Assembly (NCBI GenBank): GCA_027574665.1
Contig: CM050672.1
Location: 8,788,001-8,852,000 of the forward strand
Source: Rhynochetos jubatus
Taxonomy: Eukaryota; Chordata; Aves; Eurypygiformes; Rhynochetidae
DNA length: 64,000 nucleotides
Direction of reading: 5' to 3'
Each line of letters begins with the position of its first letter. Position 1 is the first letter of the stretch. Both the position numbers and the translations under genes were made by a program. A model generated the notes under the pieces. It saw only the letters and a program-made list of their open reading frames with translations. It was not told where the DNA came from and searched no databases. Positions 51,501-63,439 of this stretch are shown in pieces.

Positions 51501-52442
51501 GAAAAGGACTATCAACTCACATGGGCTCAGCCTAGAAAGGGGGAAAAAATCCTTTCATTAAACCCCCCAGGCTGGAATTCTCCGCAGATTTACCTAACTG
51601 GACTTGAAACAATGTCCCTAACACACTTGGGCCTGCTGTTACCTTAATCCAAGCTGCAGGCACATGGTGGCAGCCTGACGGCTCACGCAGGAGCTGGGCC
51701 TTCCTGCCTCGCTGAGATCGCGATTGTTAAGGGCAACTGTGAACCCCAAATTTAAAAGCCTGGGCCAACAATACACTGGCCCAAAAGGAACTCCAAGCAG
51801 GAACAGGACTTTTAAAAATATGTATCTTTATATAAAGTGTTTGTCTCTATTTTTCCAACTTGTAGTGGATGAAAGGAAAGCTGTTCCGCTTACGAAACCC
51901 TGGGGAAAGGACAAAGCCATGAGAGTTTTTCTGCCAGGCACAAGGGGTGTCTCTGAGAAGGAACAAAGGTTTCATTTCGCTTAAAAGGGACGGTATGTGT
52001 CAAAGCTGCAGGCAGGGTTTTTGTGTGCTCCCAACTTTCCACTTCAACAGTTCGGCCTGAACGTCTGCTTTGTAAGTCAAAGGCTTTGGGAAGTACCTCA
52101 GGTTTTAAAGAAACACCAGGAGGTTAAACCTGCCAGCCAAACAGCCCACAGAAGTTGGCATCCACCCTCGAGGGACTTTGCCTGAAGCAAGTGCAGGGAA
52201 ACGGCCAGTGGGGCTGCCCGGAGCCTCCGGCCCCACGAGGGATGGGGACAACACCACAACACTGCAATGAGTACAGGGGTGAAAGGAAGCATTTCACCAG
52301 CCCCCTCCTCCATCTGTGCCCCCAACAAAGCTCCCACCGGGGCACAGCCTTGCGAACGCTCTCTACCTTCAGCCTGCAACCCCAGCCGGCACACAGGGTG
52401 ATGGCTGTGCCGCACTCTGGGGGCCATGGGACCAGCCAGCTC
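48589..52442. other. NT5C1A 3' flank and likely 3'UTR
   Basis: No coding exon seen. The minus-strand AATAAA nearest to the stop with a T/G-rich follower is at 50026-50031, which would give a 3'UTR of about 2.4 kb. Another AATAAA at 48962-48967 is farther. Confidence 0.5.
50026..50031 (-). terminator. NT5C1A poly(A) signal candidate
   Basis: Minus-strand AATAAA followed by CTCTGTTGGTCCC. Chosen as the first canonical signal after the stop codon at 52443; transcript data would be needed to confirm it. Confidence 0.4.
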
Positions 52443-55400
52443 CTACTTGCTGTTTGGGGTTTGCTTCTCCTGCTTGTGCCTCTGGGCAACGCCGTAGGGG
52501 ACGTGGGCAGCGATGGTGCCCATCTCCTTGGCTCCCTCCACGTGGAACATCTGGTCATCGAAGAAGATGTGAGGACGGATCTTCTTCAGCAGCGGCCCCT
52601 TGGGAGCTCCGGCCAGGAACAACGCCTCATCTGTCTCCAGGCCCCAGCTGCGCAGAGTCTTTAGGGCACGGGCTCCCGAGCTGGCGGCACTCCTGGCAGT
52701 GACCAGGTAGGTGCGAATGGGACACTCCATCCTCAGCCCCTTGGAATAGAACTTCTTCTGCAGCTTCCCCAGGGCCTCCAGGAAGCCCTTCAGGGGTCCC
52801 TGCCAAAGCAAGAAGAAACCACCACCTCGCAGACCTCCACGCCATCCCAGCAGAGCCAGACAGGCTGGCTAACCCCTTCTCTCTCTGAGCCCCCAGGAAA
52901 ACCAGCAAAGGGGCCAGTTGCAACCATCCCACAGGCCAGCAGAACCAGGCTGATGACCGCCCCACCCCCCATCTCACATACTCCACATGCTGACCCCCGG
53001 CTTGTTCCCAGAGGCCACAGCATCCCTGCAGGCTGTCCCTCTCCCAGTGGCCTTTTCTGTCTGCAGCCCAGCACTACCTGTGCCAGAGGCTTGTTCTCAT
53101 GAGCCTTTTCATGCTCAAAGAACATGTCCAAGCCGTGAGCCTTCACAATCTGCTCTGACTCGTCAGAGAAGAGCACGGCGTCACCATCAAACGCCACGCG
53201 CAGCTGGTTCTCTGACACCTCCAGGTCTTTGCTGGGGCTGAAGATGGTGGCTGCAGCAATCCCTGTGAGGGTTAAGCATGAGGCAAGAGGCAGCAGTTAC
53301 CCAAGGACCCAGCCTCATGGCTTATCCGACATGAGACAGGCTGGAAGCAAACACTACAAGGAAATACACACACCCAGGAGTGTCTGCAGCTTGGCCCCAA
53401 GACCCTTTTACAGCAAAACCACATCCCCAGATGACAAACCTCCCTTGGCATACAAGAATTAATGGGGAAAACCAGCACCTCTGCTTTGGAAGAGCTGCAG
53501 AGCTCAAGGAAAGCCTTATTTCTGTGGAAACTAGAGGCTCTTTGGAGCATCAAGGATGGAATGTGGGACAAGGCAGACCACAGCTGCACATTGACACAGG
53601 GACATTGGAGCTATCGCTCCTGACACCAACCCCCTAAGGGCTCCAGACTCCTCCCACTGCTCCCCCCTCCGAAGCTGGACCCCAGACTCACCCTCTTCAA
53701 TGGCCCCACTCACTTTCTCAGCATCAGAGGAGAGATAGAGGTTGGTGTGATATGCCTTGAGGTAACAGATGGGGCTGTTCCCTCCTGTCATGCAGAACCT
53801 CTCAATGAACAGATCTGAGGGCAGATGGACCCCGGGGTGAGCCGGACTGGCTCCCAGACAAGCCCTGACACTGCTCCCCTGTGGCCTCCCCCGAGCCCGC
53901 AGGATGGGGGCTAATTTTGGTAATGCCGCTCGGCAGCATGGCCAGCGGCCAGAGCATCCTCACCACCGGTCAGCTTCCACTCCACGCCCAGGAAGGTGGG
54001 AGAAGCGGGCCCAGTGCATGGTTTGGAGGGAGAGACACAAGAAAGCATCTCCTTACTTTGCTCTGCCCAAAAGCCATCAGCACCCGCGCGCGGGACAGCT
54101 TTGCTCCCGGCTTACCATAGTGGTTGATGCTGTTGATCAAGCGAACCCCAACCTGGGCGTGATTGTTGGTCATGAGGACGATGTCAAAGAGCTCCTCGCT
54201 GTCGGGGTAGAGCTCACGCAGTTGCATGTTCACTGCTTCCAGCGCCTGCAGTGCCCCAGGGCGAGGGAGGTGGGTGTCAGGGAGCCCCATGCATGGCCCT
54301 GGCTCCCCTCTCACTGCTCATGAGAACCAGGAGTCTTGCCTGGCCCCAACTACACCCTGAGCCAAGCTGACATCAGCAAGCGGCTGTAGCTGGGGAAAAC
54401 AAAGAGCGATTTGGGTGGGAAAGACCCAGCCTGTTTCCAAACACAGAATCTGCTCTTCTCACCAAGAGGATTAGCTTATTCATTGGGAATGGGCAAGAGG
54501 TGGCTCCAGTGAAAGCCAGCCCACAAAACCACCTCAAATCCAGGGGAACTGGGGCAGAAACTGGAAAATACTTGTGAAGTTTGAAACGTCTCATTTCAGC
54601 ATGTCAGAATTAGAGATTGGCCAACTCTGTAGCGAGGCTGAATTCAGCCAGTTTGAAAGAAGAAATAAACTGTAATACAAAGATATGAGAATTCCCTGAA
54701 GGGAAACTTGGAACATGATCTGGCATGCTGATTCCCAGTTCTTGGGCTCAATTGCCAATTGGGAAAGTTCAGCGTTTCCTTAGTCCTGGAAGGAGCACAT
54801 CACTTGCCAGGAGGTTTATTTGACCTCTGTTTTCTCTGTGGCTGCATCCCTCCTGCCACGCTGCTCATTTCCCATCCCTCCCCCACACAAGCACCCCACA
54901 GCATTCCCCCCACCTCACCACGTGCAGGTCAGGACCTCAGTGTGGAGTCATCTTAGGCACGTGGATGCTCACCTTGACGAAGGGGAAGGCAGCCCCAGGG
55001 AGGAAGGGCTCGTTCTCGTGGTCCAGCTGGTATTTCACATAGGCCTCCACCCCCTGCTCATTGTAAATCTTCTGCTCCTCCTCCATGCGGAAAAGCGCTC
55101 GCGATGACACCGCGATGGTGATGGCATTCTCAGGCTTGGGCTGTGGGGAAAGGGAAGAGATGGGGAGGCAGCCCCAGCACCCAGCCTTGCTGCCCGGGAA
55201 GGCAGCAGTTAACCTCCAGTACAAAGGGCCACAGGGTGAGTGACACCTCCATAGAGATTTGGAGGATAACGGTGCAGATGCAACCCTGATCTTCCAACGC
55301 TTCGACAGATGAAGCCCTGACATGCTGTCCCCACACATCCAGAATACCCAACAGCCTTTTTCTGCTGCTTGCGCCATGCCCGAGCCCTCCCACCGCAAAC

Positions 55401-58400
55401 AGGCTCCCAGGACCCATCCAGACTTAACGAGGAGAACCTTGTGACCCCAGGCAGAAGGGATTTGTGTGGCTTTCACTCCCCCAGCCAGGAAAAGCCACAC
55501 ACTGTGGCTTGGCCAGATCCGCACTCCCAGGATGCTGTCCAGCTGTGAGAAACAGCCCATGCCAGCTCAGCTTCTCAAAACACTTGATATAGTTATTGTG
55601 GGCAGGAACATGACAAGCAGGTAGGGCAGCAATGGTTTGTGAGTTGCTGTGATTAATGTTCCAGGGCTTGATCCAAAATCCACCGAAGTCAATGAGAGGC
55701 CTCTAGTGGGGCTTGGCGAGAGAGTGGACACCAGGAAAAATCAACCTCATCCTGACCCCCATGCGTCCTCCCTCTCCCCTTGGAGGGCAGAAGTGTGTTA
55801 ATCCATCCCTCACTCCCAGGCATGAAAGCCAAGGCATTACCAATGGCCAACAAGAAATCCTCGCTCCCAGATGAGCAATCCCAAAGGGGAGACAGTGGCA
55901 GAGGCAGTCCTGCCCCCAGCAGGCTTTGCCTCTGCCTGCAGCAAGTCCTGAGAGCAGGACAGGGTTTGGGGGCTCACACAGGGGATGCTCCCTGGGAGCT
56001 GGGACAAGTCCAAGCCCACCACTCTCAGGGATGTAACACCTCACACTCAGCTCCTCGGCGATTACCAGGAGCCTTGGTGATTTCCAGAATCCTCATGTAA
56101 CACCTTGCCCTACAAGTAATCCTCCAGCAATTCCCAGGGGCAGGAGGGCACCCACACCCCCAGGTGCTCCAAAGTTCAAGCCCTCACCCTGCCTAGGGCT
56201 GAGCTTTCCTGAAACAGCTGCCTGGCAAGGACAACGTACCCCACCCACACTGGGAGGTCTTCACTCCCCATGGGGCTGCGCCTGCCCTGCGGCTCGCTTT
56301 GCCCCAGCCTGGCCCTGCTGATCCTGCCCAGTGTAGAGTAGCACCCAGGAAGGAGCCATAGTAGCCCCCATGCCATTCCCAGCACCATACCTCCCCAGAA
56401 TTGCCCGGGGCCAGCTGTGCACCACAGCCTGTCCCAGACAGCACTCCAAGGCCACATCAGCACCCAAATCCCCAGCAGATCAATCAGCAGGTGATCAGGA
56501 CTAGACACAGATTAGCTCAGACAGAGAACACCACTGTGGCTAGAGGGATCCCCTTTCCCACGGCATTCGCAGAGAAATAAGGTCCCATCTGGAAGTGGCT
56601 CTTTTGAGAAAGCGGGCAAACAACCCCAGGACACACAGGATTACCCAGGCCCACGCAGAAGCCAATCAGTGACACCAGCATCGCTCCCACAAGCTGTACC
56701 ACAGCCAGGTCCCCATCCTACGTTTAGCCACCCAGTGGGTGTTAGCTATTGACTTGTCAAGGGCCAGGTCTTGGCACTCCAACTCATTAATTAATAACTC
56801 TGGCATCATGGGCCATTTACTAGCCAAAAATATTAATAACTACTAAAGGTCTCAGGACACCTGGCCCTTGGCCTTCACAAGGAATCCTGTTGCACTGTGC
56901 TGCTCCCGACTCCCTGCAGTGCTACATTATTTATCTGAGTAAGCAGAAAAGATGCCAGGCATTTGCTCCCGGCTCCTGGTTCCAGGCAGAGCATCCTCCG
57001 CAGCAGGAGGATCCCAGCAGAGAAAGCGGGTCAGCAGCACACACAGTTCAAGGGGTGGGATGCACATGCAGGGCCATACGCCAAGCCCTGCCGGGTACCC
57101 AGCCTGAATTTGCATCTCTCTCCCCCCACGGCACACACCTTGCACTGCCAAGAGCAGTGGCACCTTGCGCAATGGCAACAGGCTGCTCAAGGTCCCTTCC
57201 CTGCCATTGAATGGCACCAGCCTCCAGGAGGTTAATTTAGGAGGTAATAAACACAGCAATAAAAATAACCATAAGCTGGAGGCCTAACTCAGCCCCAGCT
57301 GACTGCGGGCAGGAAGCCCGGCCTCTGGGAACAGCACCAGACTGATTCTGTTTGCTCCTCCCAAGGAAGGTTTGCACCTTTGAAGCACTTTCTGCAGGAA
57401 AATCTCACCTGGGCGCTAATGCAGCTCCCAGCTCCGGCTGGGCTGGAACAGCCTAGCTGTTCTCTGGGAAATGCTGACATTTAACAGCGAAGGCAATTCC
57501 GCTCTGCGAGGAGGGAGCTGCATTTTGACATTTCTTTGAAGCAGGGGTGTCATTTGGAAGCATTCCCTCTGCGAGGATGGCTGGATGCTTCTCCATCCCC
57601 ACTAGTACCACAGATGATCATTACTACCTTCAATCACAGCACCTCACATCCCCCACCAGAGTGCTGTGAACCGCTCAACAAACCTCACTTTCCTTCAAAA
57701 CATCACAGTCTGGGGAGAAAACACCCTTTTTTAACAGGAAGAGCATGCATGGGAGGGGCCCCACTTGCATCCTCCTCGGAATGCGTTTAGTCCCACGAGC
57801 TGTCAGGCAGCCTGCACAGCACCCCATCCCAACACTGCCCTGGCCGGTTTGGGTGCTCTGTCAAGCCCTGGCTTACCCTCAGAGCAGCATCCAAGGTCAG
57901 CCAAGGTCAATTAAAGCACATCATCCAACACAAGCCCTGGAAGCAGCTGTGGGGCTCTGTTCAGCTGAATCCAACCCAATTTGCTGCCTGGGATTCACAA
58001 TGGGCTCCTCTCCTTTCCTCCCTTCCCACAGGAAGGTCAGATCCAGCCCCATCCTGAATATCAAGCAGGAGATTAATGATGAATGATTTTACAGAATTGC
58101 AAGCAGGGCAGCAAGGGGACGACTAAGGACACAGCCTGGCAGCCCAACCCTCTGAAGAAGAACATCAGCCTTTGGCAAAGCCTCCAGGTAGCCCACAAGG
58201 TCCAAAGCCCATCTCAGAAGCGTAAGTGACCCTTCCAGCAAGCTCTGGCTGCTCCATGAGGTACAAAACGCACCCCAGTTTTGGGGCAAAGACGTATTTC
58301 GGTACCGATGGGAAATGGCATATTTCCCTTGGCAGAGCCAACATCTGGCAGGCTGTTAAGTCGCCCTTCTAATCACATACAAATCCTAAGCAACCCCCCC

Positions 58401-60500
58401 AGGATTAGAGGCAGACATTTGGATCAGCAAACCAGCATCCACATGCTGCAGGGATGTGTGGCAGGGCCGCACCCTCCCAGCCACGACAGTCATAGGTACC
58501 CACAGCAGCTCCCAACACCAGTGGCCTGACTGCACCCATGGAGGCCATCGCTGGCTGGCTCTGACAGGAGACACAGTGGGCAACCCAGCCTGCACCCCTC
58601 GATCCTTTCGCATTGCCTGGTGGTGAATGTGCTGGACCCGCCTTGATACTAAAAGCCTGGAGAAACTCTGGCAGGTCCAGGCACTTCCCTGGATGCTGCA
58701 GAAAAACAAATCCTTGCGGCCAAATTCAAAATCTGGAGGTGAATTTTGGTGTGAGAATGGGTCACAGAAAGCAAAAAGGGCGGGCTCGCACCAGGGCTGA
58801 GCGCGGTCCCGCATCCCACCATGGGGCACCCTGGTGAGCTGGATGGGTCCCTGTAGGTGCAGGGGACTGGCAGGGCAGCCAGAGGAGCAGAGCTGGGGCC
58901 AGCTCCCACAGACCCAGCCTCTCCTCCCCGCAGCGTCACTGGAGAGGCGGAGGGACATTTTCTGCATCACTGAAGAGTGACAAGTCTCATCGCTGACCTC
59001 CCCAGCTGGCAGGAGAGAGGCTGGAGCAGGCGTGGGAGCCAGCCCGTAGGAAGTACAGAGACCCTTGCAAAGCGGAAAGCACTGTGGGGATGCCTGGCCA
59101 CAGGTGCAGGCCTCCCAGCCTCCCCCTGCCATGGGGAACAGGGCTGGGCAGGCACCAGAGGCATCCGCCCCAGCCCCATACCACCTAACCTGGGGGCCCA
59201 AGTGCTCCGATCTCAGCTCTGCCGCTGGTTTGCTGTGTGAGCAAACCACAGCACTGCCCTGTGCCTCAGTTTCCCCTGCTGTACAGCAAAGACAGGCATG
59301 CTGGTCACTGAGCTCGTGGCAAGGAGAGGAAGAGGAGCCTGGGCTGGCATCCGCAGGAGGCTGAAAGCACAGCATGAAAGACAGCCAGTCACATCCCACC
59401 ACCCAGCCAGGCTGTCCCTCTGCTCTGGGAAGGGTGACAGCAGCAGTGCTGCCAGTTAGCAGTGGGCACAGGACCAGGGTCTGCATCCGGGTCCCCAGTG
59501 GGGAAAGCACAGGGGCTGCTCCAAGTCGGGGTCTGCGGAGCAGGGGCTTGGCCATCTCCCCTCGCTGGAGAGGCCATGTGCAGAGCTTTGCCATGAAGGG
59601 TGCCGGCTGCCCCCAACCTCTCCACAGTCAGCACCGCTGCCGGAGCCCCCTGCCCCGAGGATGGCTGTGGCTGGGTGGGCTCACAGGACTCGGGGCACAG
59701 CCCCCACTGCCGGCAGCTATCTGGAGATACAGCAGCACTTTCAGGCGCTCCCATGTCCAAACGCGGCAGGCTCAGCCCTGGCTCCATAACACAGGCTTTC
59801 TCCCTCTCATCTGCTGGAGCAGGTGAACCTGGCAGTGGTGGCTACAGCCCTGGGACATGCTGCTGGGCCACCCCAGGCAGGGATCTGGGGCTGTCAGCCT
59901 TGGCACAGGGGCCCAGAGTCACGCTGCAAGGGCACCTCAGCCCAGAGGGACCCGGGAACACCCCCCTGGACCTGCAGGAACCCACGAGACCCAGAGAGAC
60001 TGGGGGGATCTGGACAGACCCCAGCCAACCAAGGACACCCAGGGATGCCGTGGGGGAGTGGAGGCACCTGGAGAGACCCAGGGCTCCCCCAAGGTCCTGG
60101 AAGGAGACAGTGGGGTGGGGGTCAAAGAAGAACCAGAAAGCCCAGGGGGAACCCACAGCTCCCAGAGGAGATGGGGCACCCAGAGAGACCCAGAAGGAAC
60201 CACAGAGGAACCCAGAGTAGACTGGGCACCCACAGCACCCGAGGAGATGGGGCACCTGGGGAGAGCCAGGAGAACCCGGAGGAGATGGGGCACGCGGGGG
60301 GAGGCACCCAGAGGAGATGAAGTGCCCGGGGGAGGGGGCCTGGAGAGGCTGGTTTCCCCGCGGGGGGGGGAAGGGGGAAACGCGGGCCAGCTCGGCACCC
60401 CAGGGGCTCTCACCGACTTAGGTTTCTTCTTGGGGGCGAGGTTGTCGTAGAAAGCCTTGGCCTCCTCCCAGGGCCGCCCGGCCGTGCCCGGAGCCTCCAT
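52443..60500 (-). CDS. NT5C1A: Cytosolic 5'-nucleotidase 1A
   Basis: Cytosolic enzyme that dephosphorylates AMP to adenosine, known in muscle and heart. Exons: 60500-60414, 55140-54973, 54245-54116, 53814-53692, 53262-53078, 52799-52443 (TAG). The sum is 1050 nt, or 349 aa, slightly shorter than human (368) because the N- and C-terminal tails are shorter. The start [20 protein letters not shown] and the basic PKKKPKS are family-like. [21 protein letters not shown] and [20 protein letters not shown] are conserved. The HAD-like nucleophile motif is [12 protein letters not shown] at about 194-205. [20 protein letters not shown] and IFFDDQMFH (about 309-317) carry the later catalytic motifs. Intron 1 is 5.3 kb. 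It is NT5C1A rather than NT5C1B by its short N terminus and by synteny. Confidence 0.95.
55141..60413 (-). other. NT5C1A intron 1
   Basis: No extra exon seen. It includes an A/T-rich block at 56740-56860 with homeobox-like ATTAATTAATAA, a MEF2-like ATAAAAATAA at 57259-57268, and a degenerate G/A-rich repeat at 59950-60330 built on GAGATGGGGCACCCAGAG. The element roles are inferred from sequence alone. Confidence 0.5.
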
Positions 60501-60569
60501 AGCGCGGCAGAACCGGAGCTCGGGGCTCCGCACGCACCGAGCGCTCCCAGAGTCGCCGGCGGAGCGCTC

Positions 60570-60575
60570 TTTATA
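60570..60575 (-). promoter_or_regulatory. TATA box, NT5C1A
   Basis: TTATAAAG on the minus strand, 70 bases before the ATG at 60500. It predicts a start near 60545 and a leader of about 45 nt. Two copies of the palindrome GAGCGCTC flank the predicted start (about 60562-60569 and 60539-60546). Confidence 0.6.
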
Positions 60576-61562
60576 AGGCATCCCATGAAGCTCCGGGGTT
60601 TCAGCCCACCGGGACACGGCTTAACCCCTTCGGGACCCGGACCGAAGCTGTGGCGGGGGGAGGAAGGAGACGGACATGGTTCTTGTGGCCTCAGAGCCTT
60701 GCCGGGATGCGCGGCAGGTCCAGGACCCATGACACCTCTCCACAGTCGCAATCCCGGACCCACCAGTCCCCACACACGAGGAGAAGCACCAGGACATGCC
60801 TTCAACATCCGCATTCCCAACCTCGGCCCAAAGCAGCCCACGGAGCAGTCGAGCTGCCCCTGCTTTTGATTTAGGACCCCAGGCATTACCTCTATATCCA
60901 GGAAGGCCAGAACGTCCACAGAGCATCCAGAGTGCTGCCGGAGCAGTGGTGGAGATCACCCACTCACTCTGCTAGCTCACACAGGTGAAGGGTGGAAGGT
61001 GGCTTCTGGGATCAGACACCAGTCACGTGCACGGGTGGCCTTGGACACTTCTCTCCCCAGAATGCCCCGACCAACCCTGGCCGGTCCCAGCAGTAAAAGC
61101 AGAGGTGGAAAAGCTGAAGCTGGGCAGAGGAAGCCAAGGCAGTGAGCGCTCAGGGGGAGTGCAGCACCCTGCCTGAGCTCCCCAGCACCCTGGGGCCAAC
61201 TCTGACCCCTCCGGGCAGCCTTGCGGGGAATTGACAGTGACAGAGAGGCTGGGGCCAGCACTTGGGACTTTTCAGCCTCCCTATAAATAGCCTGGAGCAG
61301 GAAGAGAAACAAAGTACCAAAGCAGGAGTGTTGGATGGGCAGAAGGCCTCAGGACAAGGCAGGGGACAGGATTGCTGCTCTGCTGGGACCAAGTTAGCTG
61401 CTGGCACAAGCTACGCTGCTGCACAGCTACAACTAAGTGCACACCAGGTACCTTTCAGAGAAGGCTCTGGGCAGGAAAACAAATTCTTTGATGTCAAAAG
61501 GGACCCAATAGCTGTGAAAAGGCTGGAAAAAGGACGCTACCCCTGCTGATTTTAAGCACTAG

Positions 61563-61656
61563 TACCTCAGTGATCTCCAGCATCTCCAAGCACATGATAT
61601 TCCCATCCCCATCCATGTCATACCTCTCCAAGGTCCAGTTAAGACTCTGCCAAAAT
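61563..61656 (-). pseudogene. Orphan EF-hand exon related to HPCAL4/VSNL1
   Basis: Reading the minus strand from about 61656, an open segment gives FWQSLNWTLERYDMDG then DGNIMCLEMLEITE, followed by a GTAC donor-like site at 61564. The EF-hand loop DMDGDGNIMCLE keeps Asp at 1, 3 and 5, Gly at 6, Ile at 8 and Glu at 12. It lines up with the visinin-like [26 protein letters not shown], and the donor falls where I recall the family's exon ending. HPCAL4 is the expected next gene after NT5C1A. Several changes (TRL to MCL, AF to TL) are unusual for so conserved a protein, and no other HPCAL4 exon is seen within the window. A decayed copy or fragment is more likely than a working exon. Confidence 0.5.
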
Positions 61657-61671
61657 CTAGGAGGTGGCAGA

Positions 61672-61872
61672 AAGGTAAGGGCTAGGGTTTTACCCTAAAG
61701 GCTTAAGGGTTAGCGCCTCAGGCACTACCAGTTTCAGGACAAGAGTTTAAAGGATAGCCTAAGGCTTTACCATAAGGGCTTAGGTGCTAGGGCTGAAGAG
61801 CTACAGCTTGAAGGGCAATGGCCTTACTCTAAGTGCTTAAAGGCTAGGGGTTAAGGGTTTGGGCTTAGGCTT
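61672..61872. repeat. Degenerate GGCTTAAGGG / GCTAGGG repeat
   Basis: Loose repetition of TAGGG, TTAAGGG and AAGGCTTA blocks on both strands, recalling but not matching the vertebrate telomere unit TTAGGG. No regular period is kept. Confidence 0.6.
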
Positions 61873-62029
61873 CCAAAAGCCACAAAACCTAGAGCTCCAG
61901 AGATAATTGGAATTGCAAAGGCCTGCCAAGAGCAGCACGACACTGCACTGACATTGCTCCTACCGCATCTGCCATAGCCAGAACGCAGGGGGGTGCGGCC
62001 GGAAACCGCGACCTGCCATTATTAGGCTA

Positions 62030-63350
62030 GAAGAAAATTAGGCCTCAAACCAGGAGAAATTCCAGCCTAAAATGCAGCCCAAGTCCAGGAGAAATTTTAG
62101 CCCAAGAGCAGCCAAAATCCAGTCCAATTTCAGGAGGTAGTCCACTCGAACTCAAGAAGAAAATTAGGCCTAAGTCCAGGATACATTCCAGCCTAAAATG
62201 TAGGCCAGGTCCAGGAGAAATTCCAGCCCAAGAGCTGCCAAAATCCAGCCCACATCCCGGAGAAATTCAAGAACTGGGCCTAGAGAAATTCAGGCCTCAA
62301 ACCATGAGTAATTCCAGCCTAAAATGAGGCCCAAGTCCAGGAGAAATTCCAGCCCAAGTGCAGCAGAAATTCCAGTCCAAGTCCAGGAGATAGTCCTCAT
62401 GAACGCCAGGAGAAGTTCCAGCCCAAATCCAGAAGAAATTCGGCCCTAGGTCCAGGAGAAATTCAAGCCGAAACCCAAGAGAAATTCAGGCCTAAATCCA
62501 GGAGTAATTCCAGCATAGCTCCAGCCCATGTCCAGGAGAAATTCAGTCCCAAGCCCAATAGAAATTCCAGCCCACGTGCAGGAGAAATTCCCATCCAAAT
62601 CCAGGAGATATTCCACCTGAACTCATGGAGAAATTCCAACCCAATTCCAAGAGAAATTAAAGCCCAAAATGCAGCCCGATTACAGGAGATAGTCTAGCCT
62701 AAAATGCAGCCTAATTCCATGAAAAATTCCAGCAAAAGAGCAGCAGTAATTCCAGTCCAAATCCAGGAGATATTCCACCTAAATTCCAGGAAATAACTCA
62801 ACCGAACTCCAGCAGAAATTTGGGCCCAAGTCCAAGAGAAATTCAAGTCCAAATCTAGGAAAAATTTGGGCCAAAGTGCAGGTGATATTGCGGCCAAGTC
62901 TAGGAGAAATTCAAGCCTGAATTCAGGAGGAATTTGGGCCTGAATTCAACCCCTACCTAGAAAAAATATTGGCCCATTTTCAATGGAAATCCCCCTCGCC
63001 CCCCTCGGCCCCGCCCCCCTCGGCCCTGCCCCCCTCGGCCCCCTCGGCCCCGCCCCCCTCGCCCCCTCGGCCCCGCCCCCCTCGGCCCCACCCCTTAAGC
63101 CCCTTATTGCATGCCCGCTCAATAATAACTCCTGCCTAAGAAGCAGCCCCACGTCTCGAGCAATTCCAGCGTACGTGCAGCAGAAATGTCAGTTCAAAGC
63201 CCGGCCATGTTGCATGTGAATTCTAAGAGCGATTCCAACCCCCGGTCAGGAGAAATTCAGGCCCAAGCCCAGTCAAAATTGCAGCCTCAAATGCAGCCCA
63301 AGTCCAGGAGCAATTCCAGGCCAAGTCCAGGACACACTCCTCCTGCTCTC
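62030..63350. repeat. Satellite-like array built on CCAGGAGAAATTCCAGCCC
   Basis: About 1.3 kb of short diverged units (CCAGGAGAAATTC, CAGCCCAAG, GCCTAAAATGCAGCCC). The first three higher-order units start with GGCCT at 62041, 62167 and 62293, an exact 126-bp period; later units drift. A GC-rich insert occupies 62985-63098. Confidence 0.85.
62985..63098. repeat. CTCGGCCCCGCCCCC tandem repeat
   Basis: Seven to eight units of 11-18 bp, nearly pure C on the plus strand and G on the minus strand. It interrupts the surrounding A/G-rich array and has strong G-quadruplex potential on the minus strand. Confidence 0.9.
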
Positions 63351-63439
63351 CAGGAGAACTGCCCGTGCCAATCTAGCCCAGCTCCCCAAGCAGGCCCACG
63401 TCCCTCCAATGGAAGGAATGACTCTGAACTTAAGCGTGC

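Noticed and set aside
58386-59594. 402-codon open frame on the minus strand in NT5C1A intron 1
   Set aside because: Lies inside an intron whose flanking exons join in phase; no homology recognised.
61563-61656. Functional HPCAL4 gene in the window
   Set aside because: Only one exon-like piece is present. The C-terminal EF-hand exon should lie between 60576 and 61560 and the N-terminal exon to the right; neither is seen.
61672-61872. True telomere repeat
   Set aside because: No consecutive TTAGGG units; only loose similarity.
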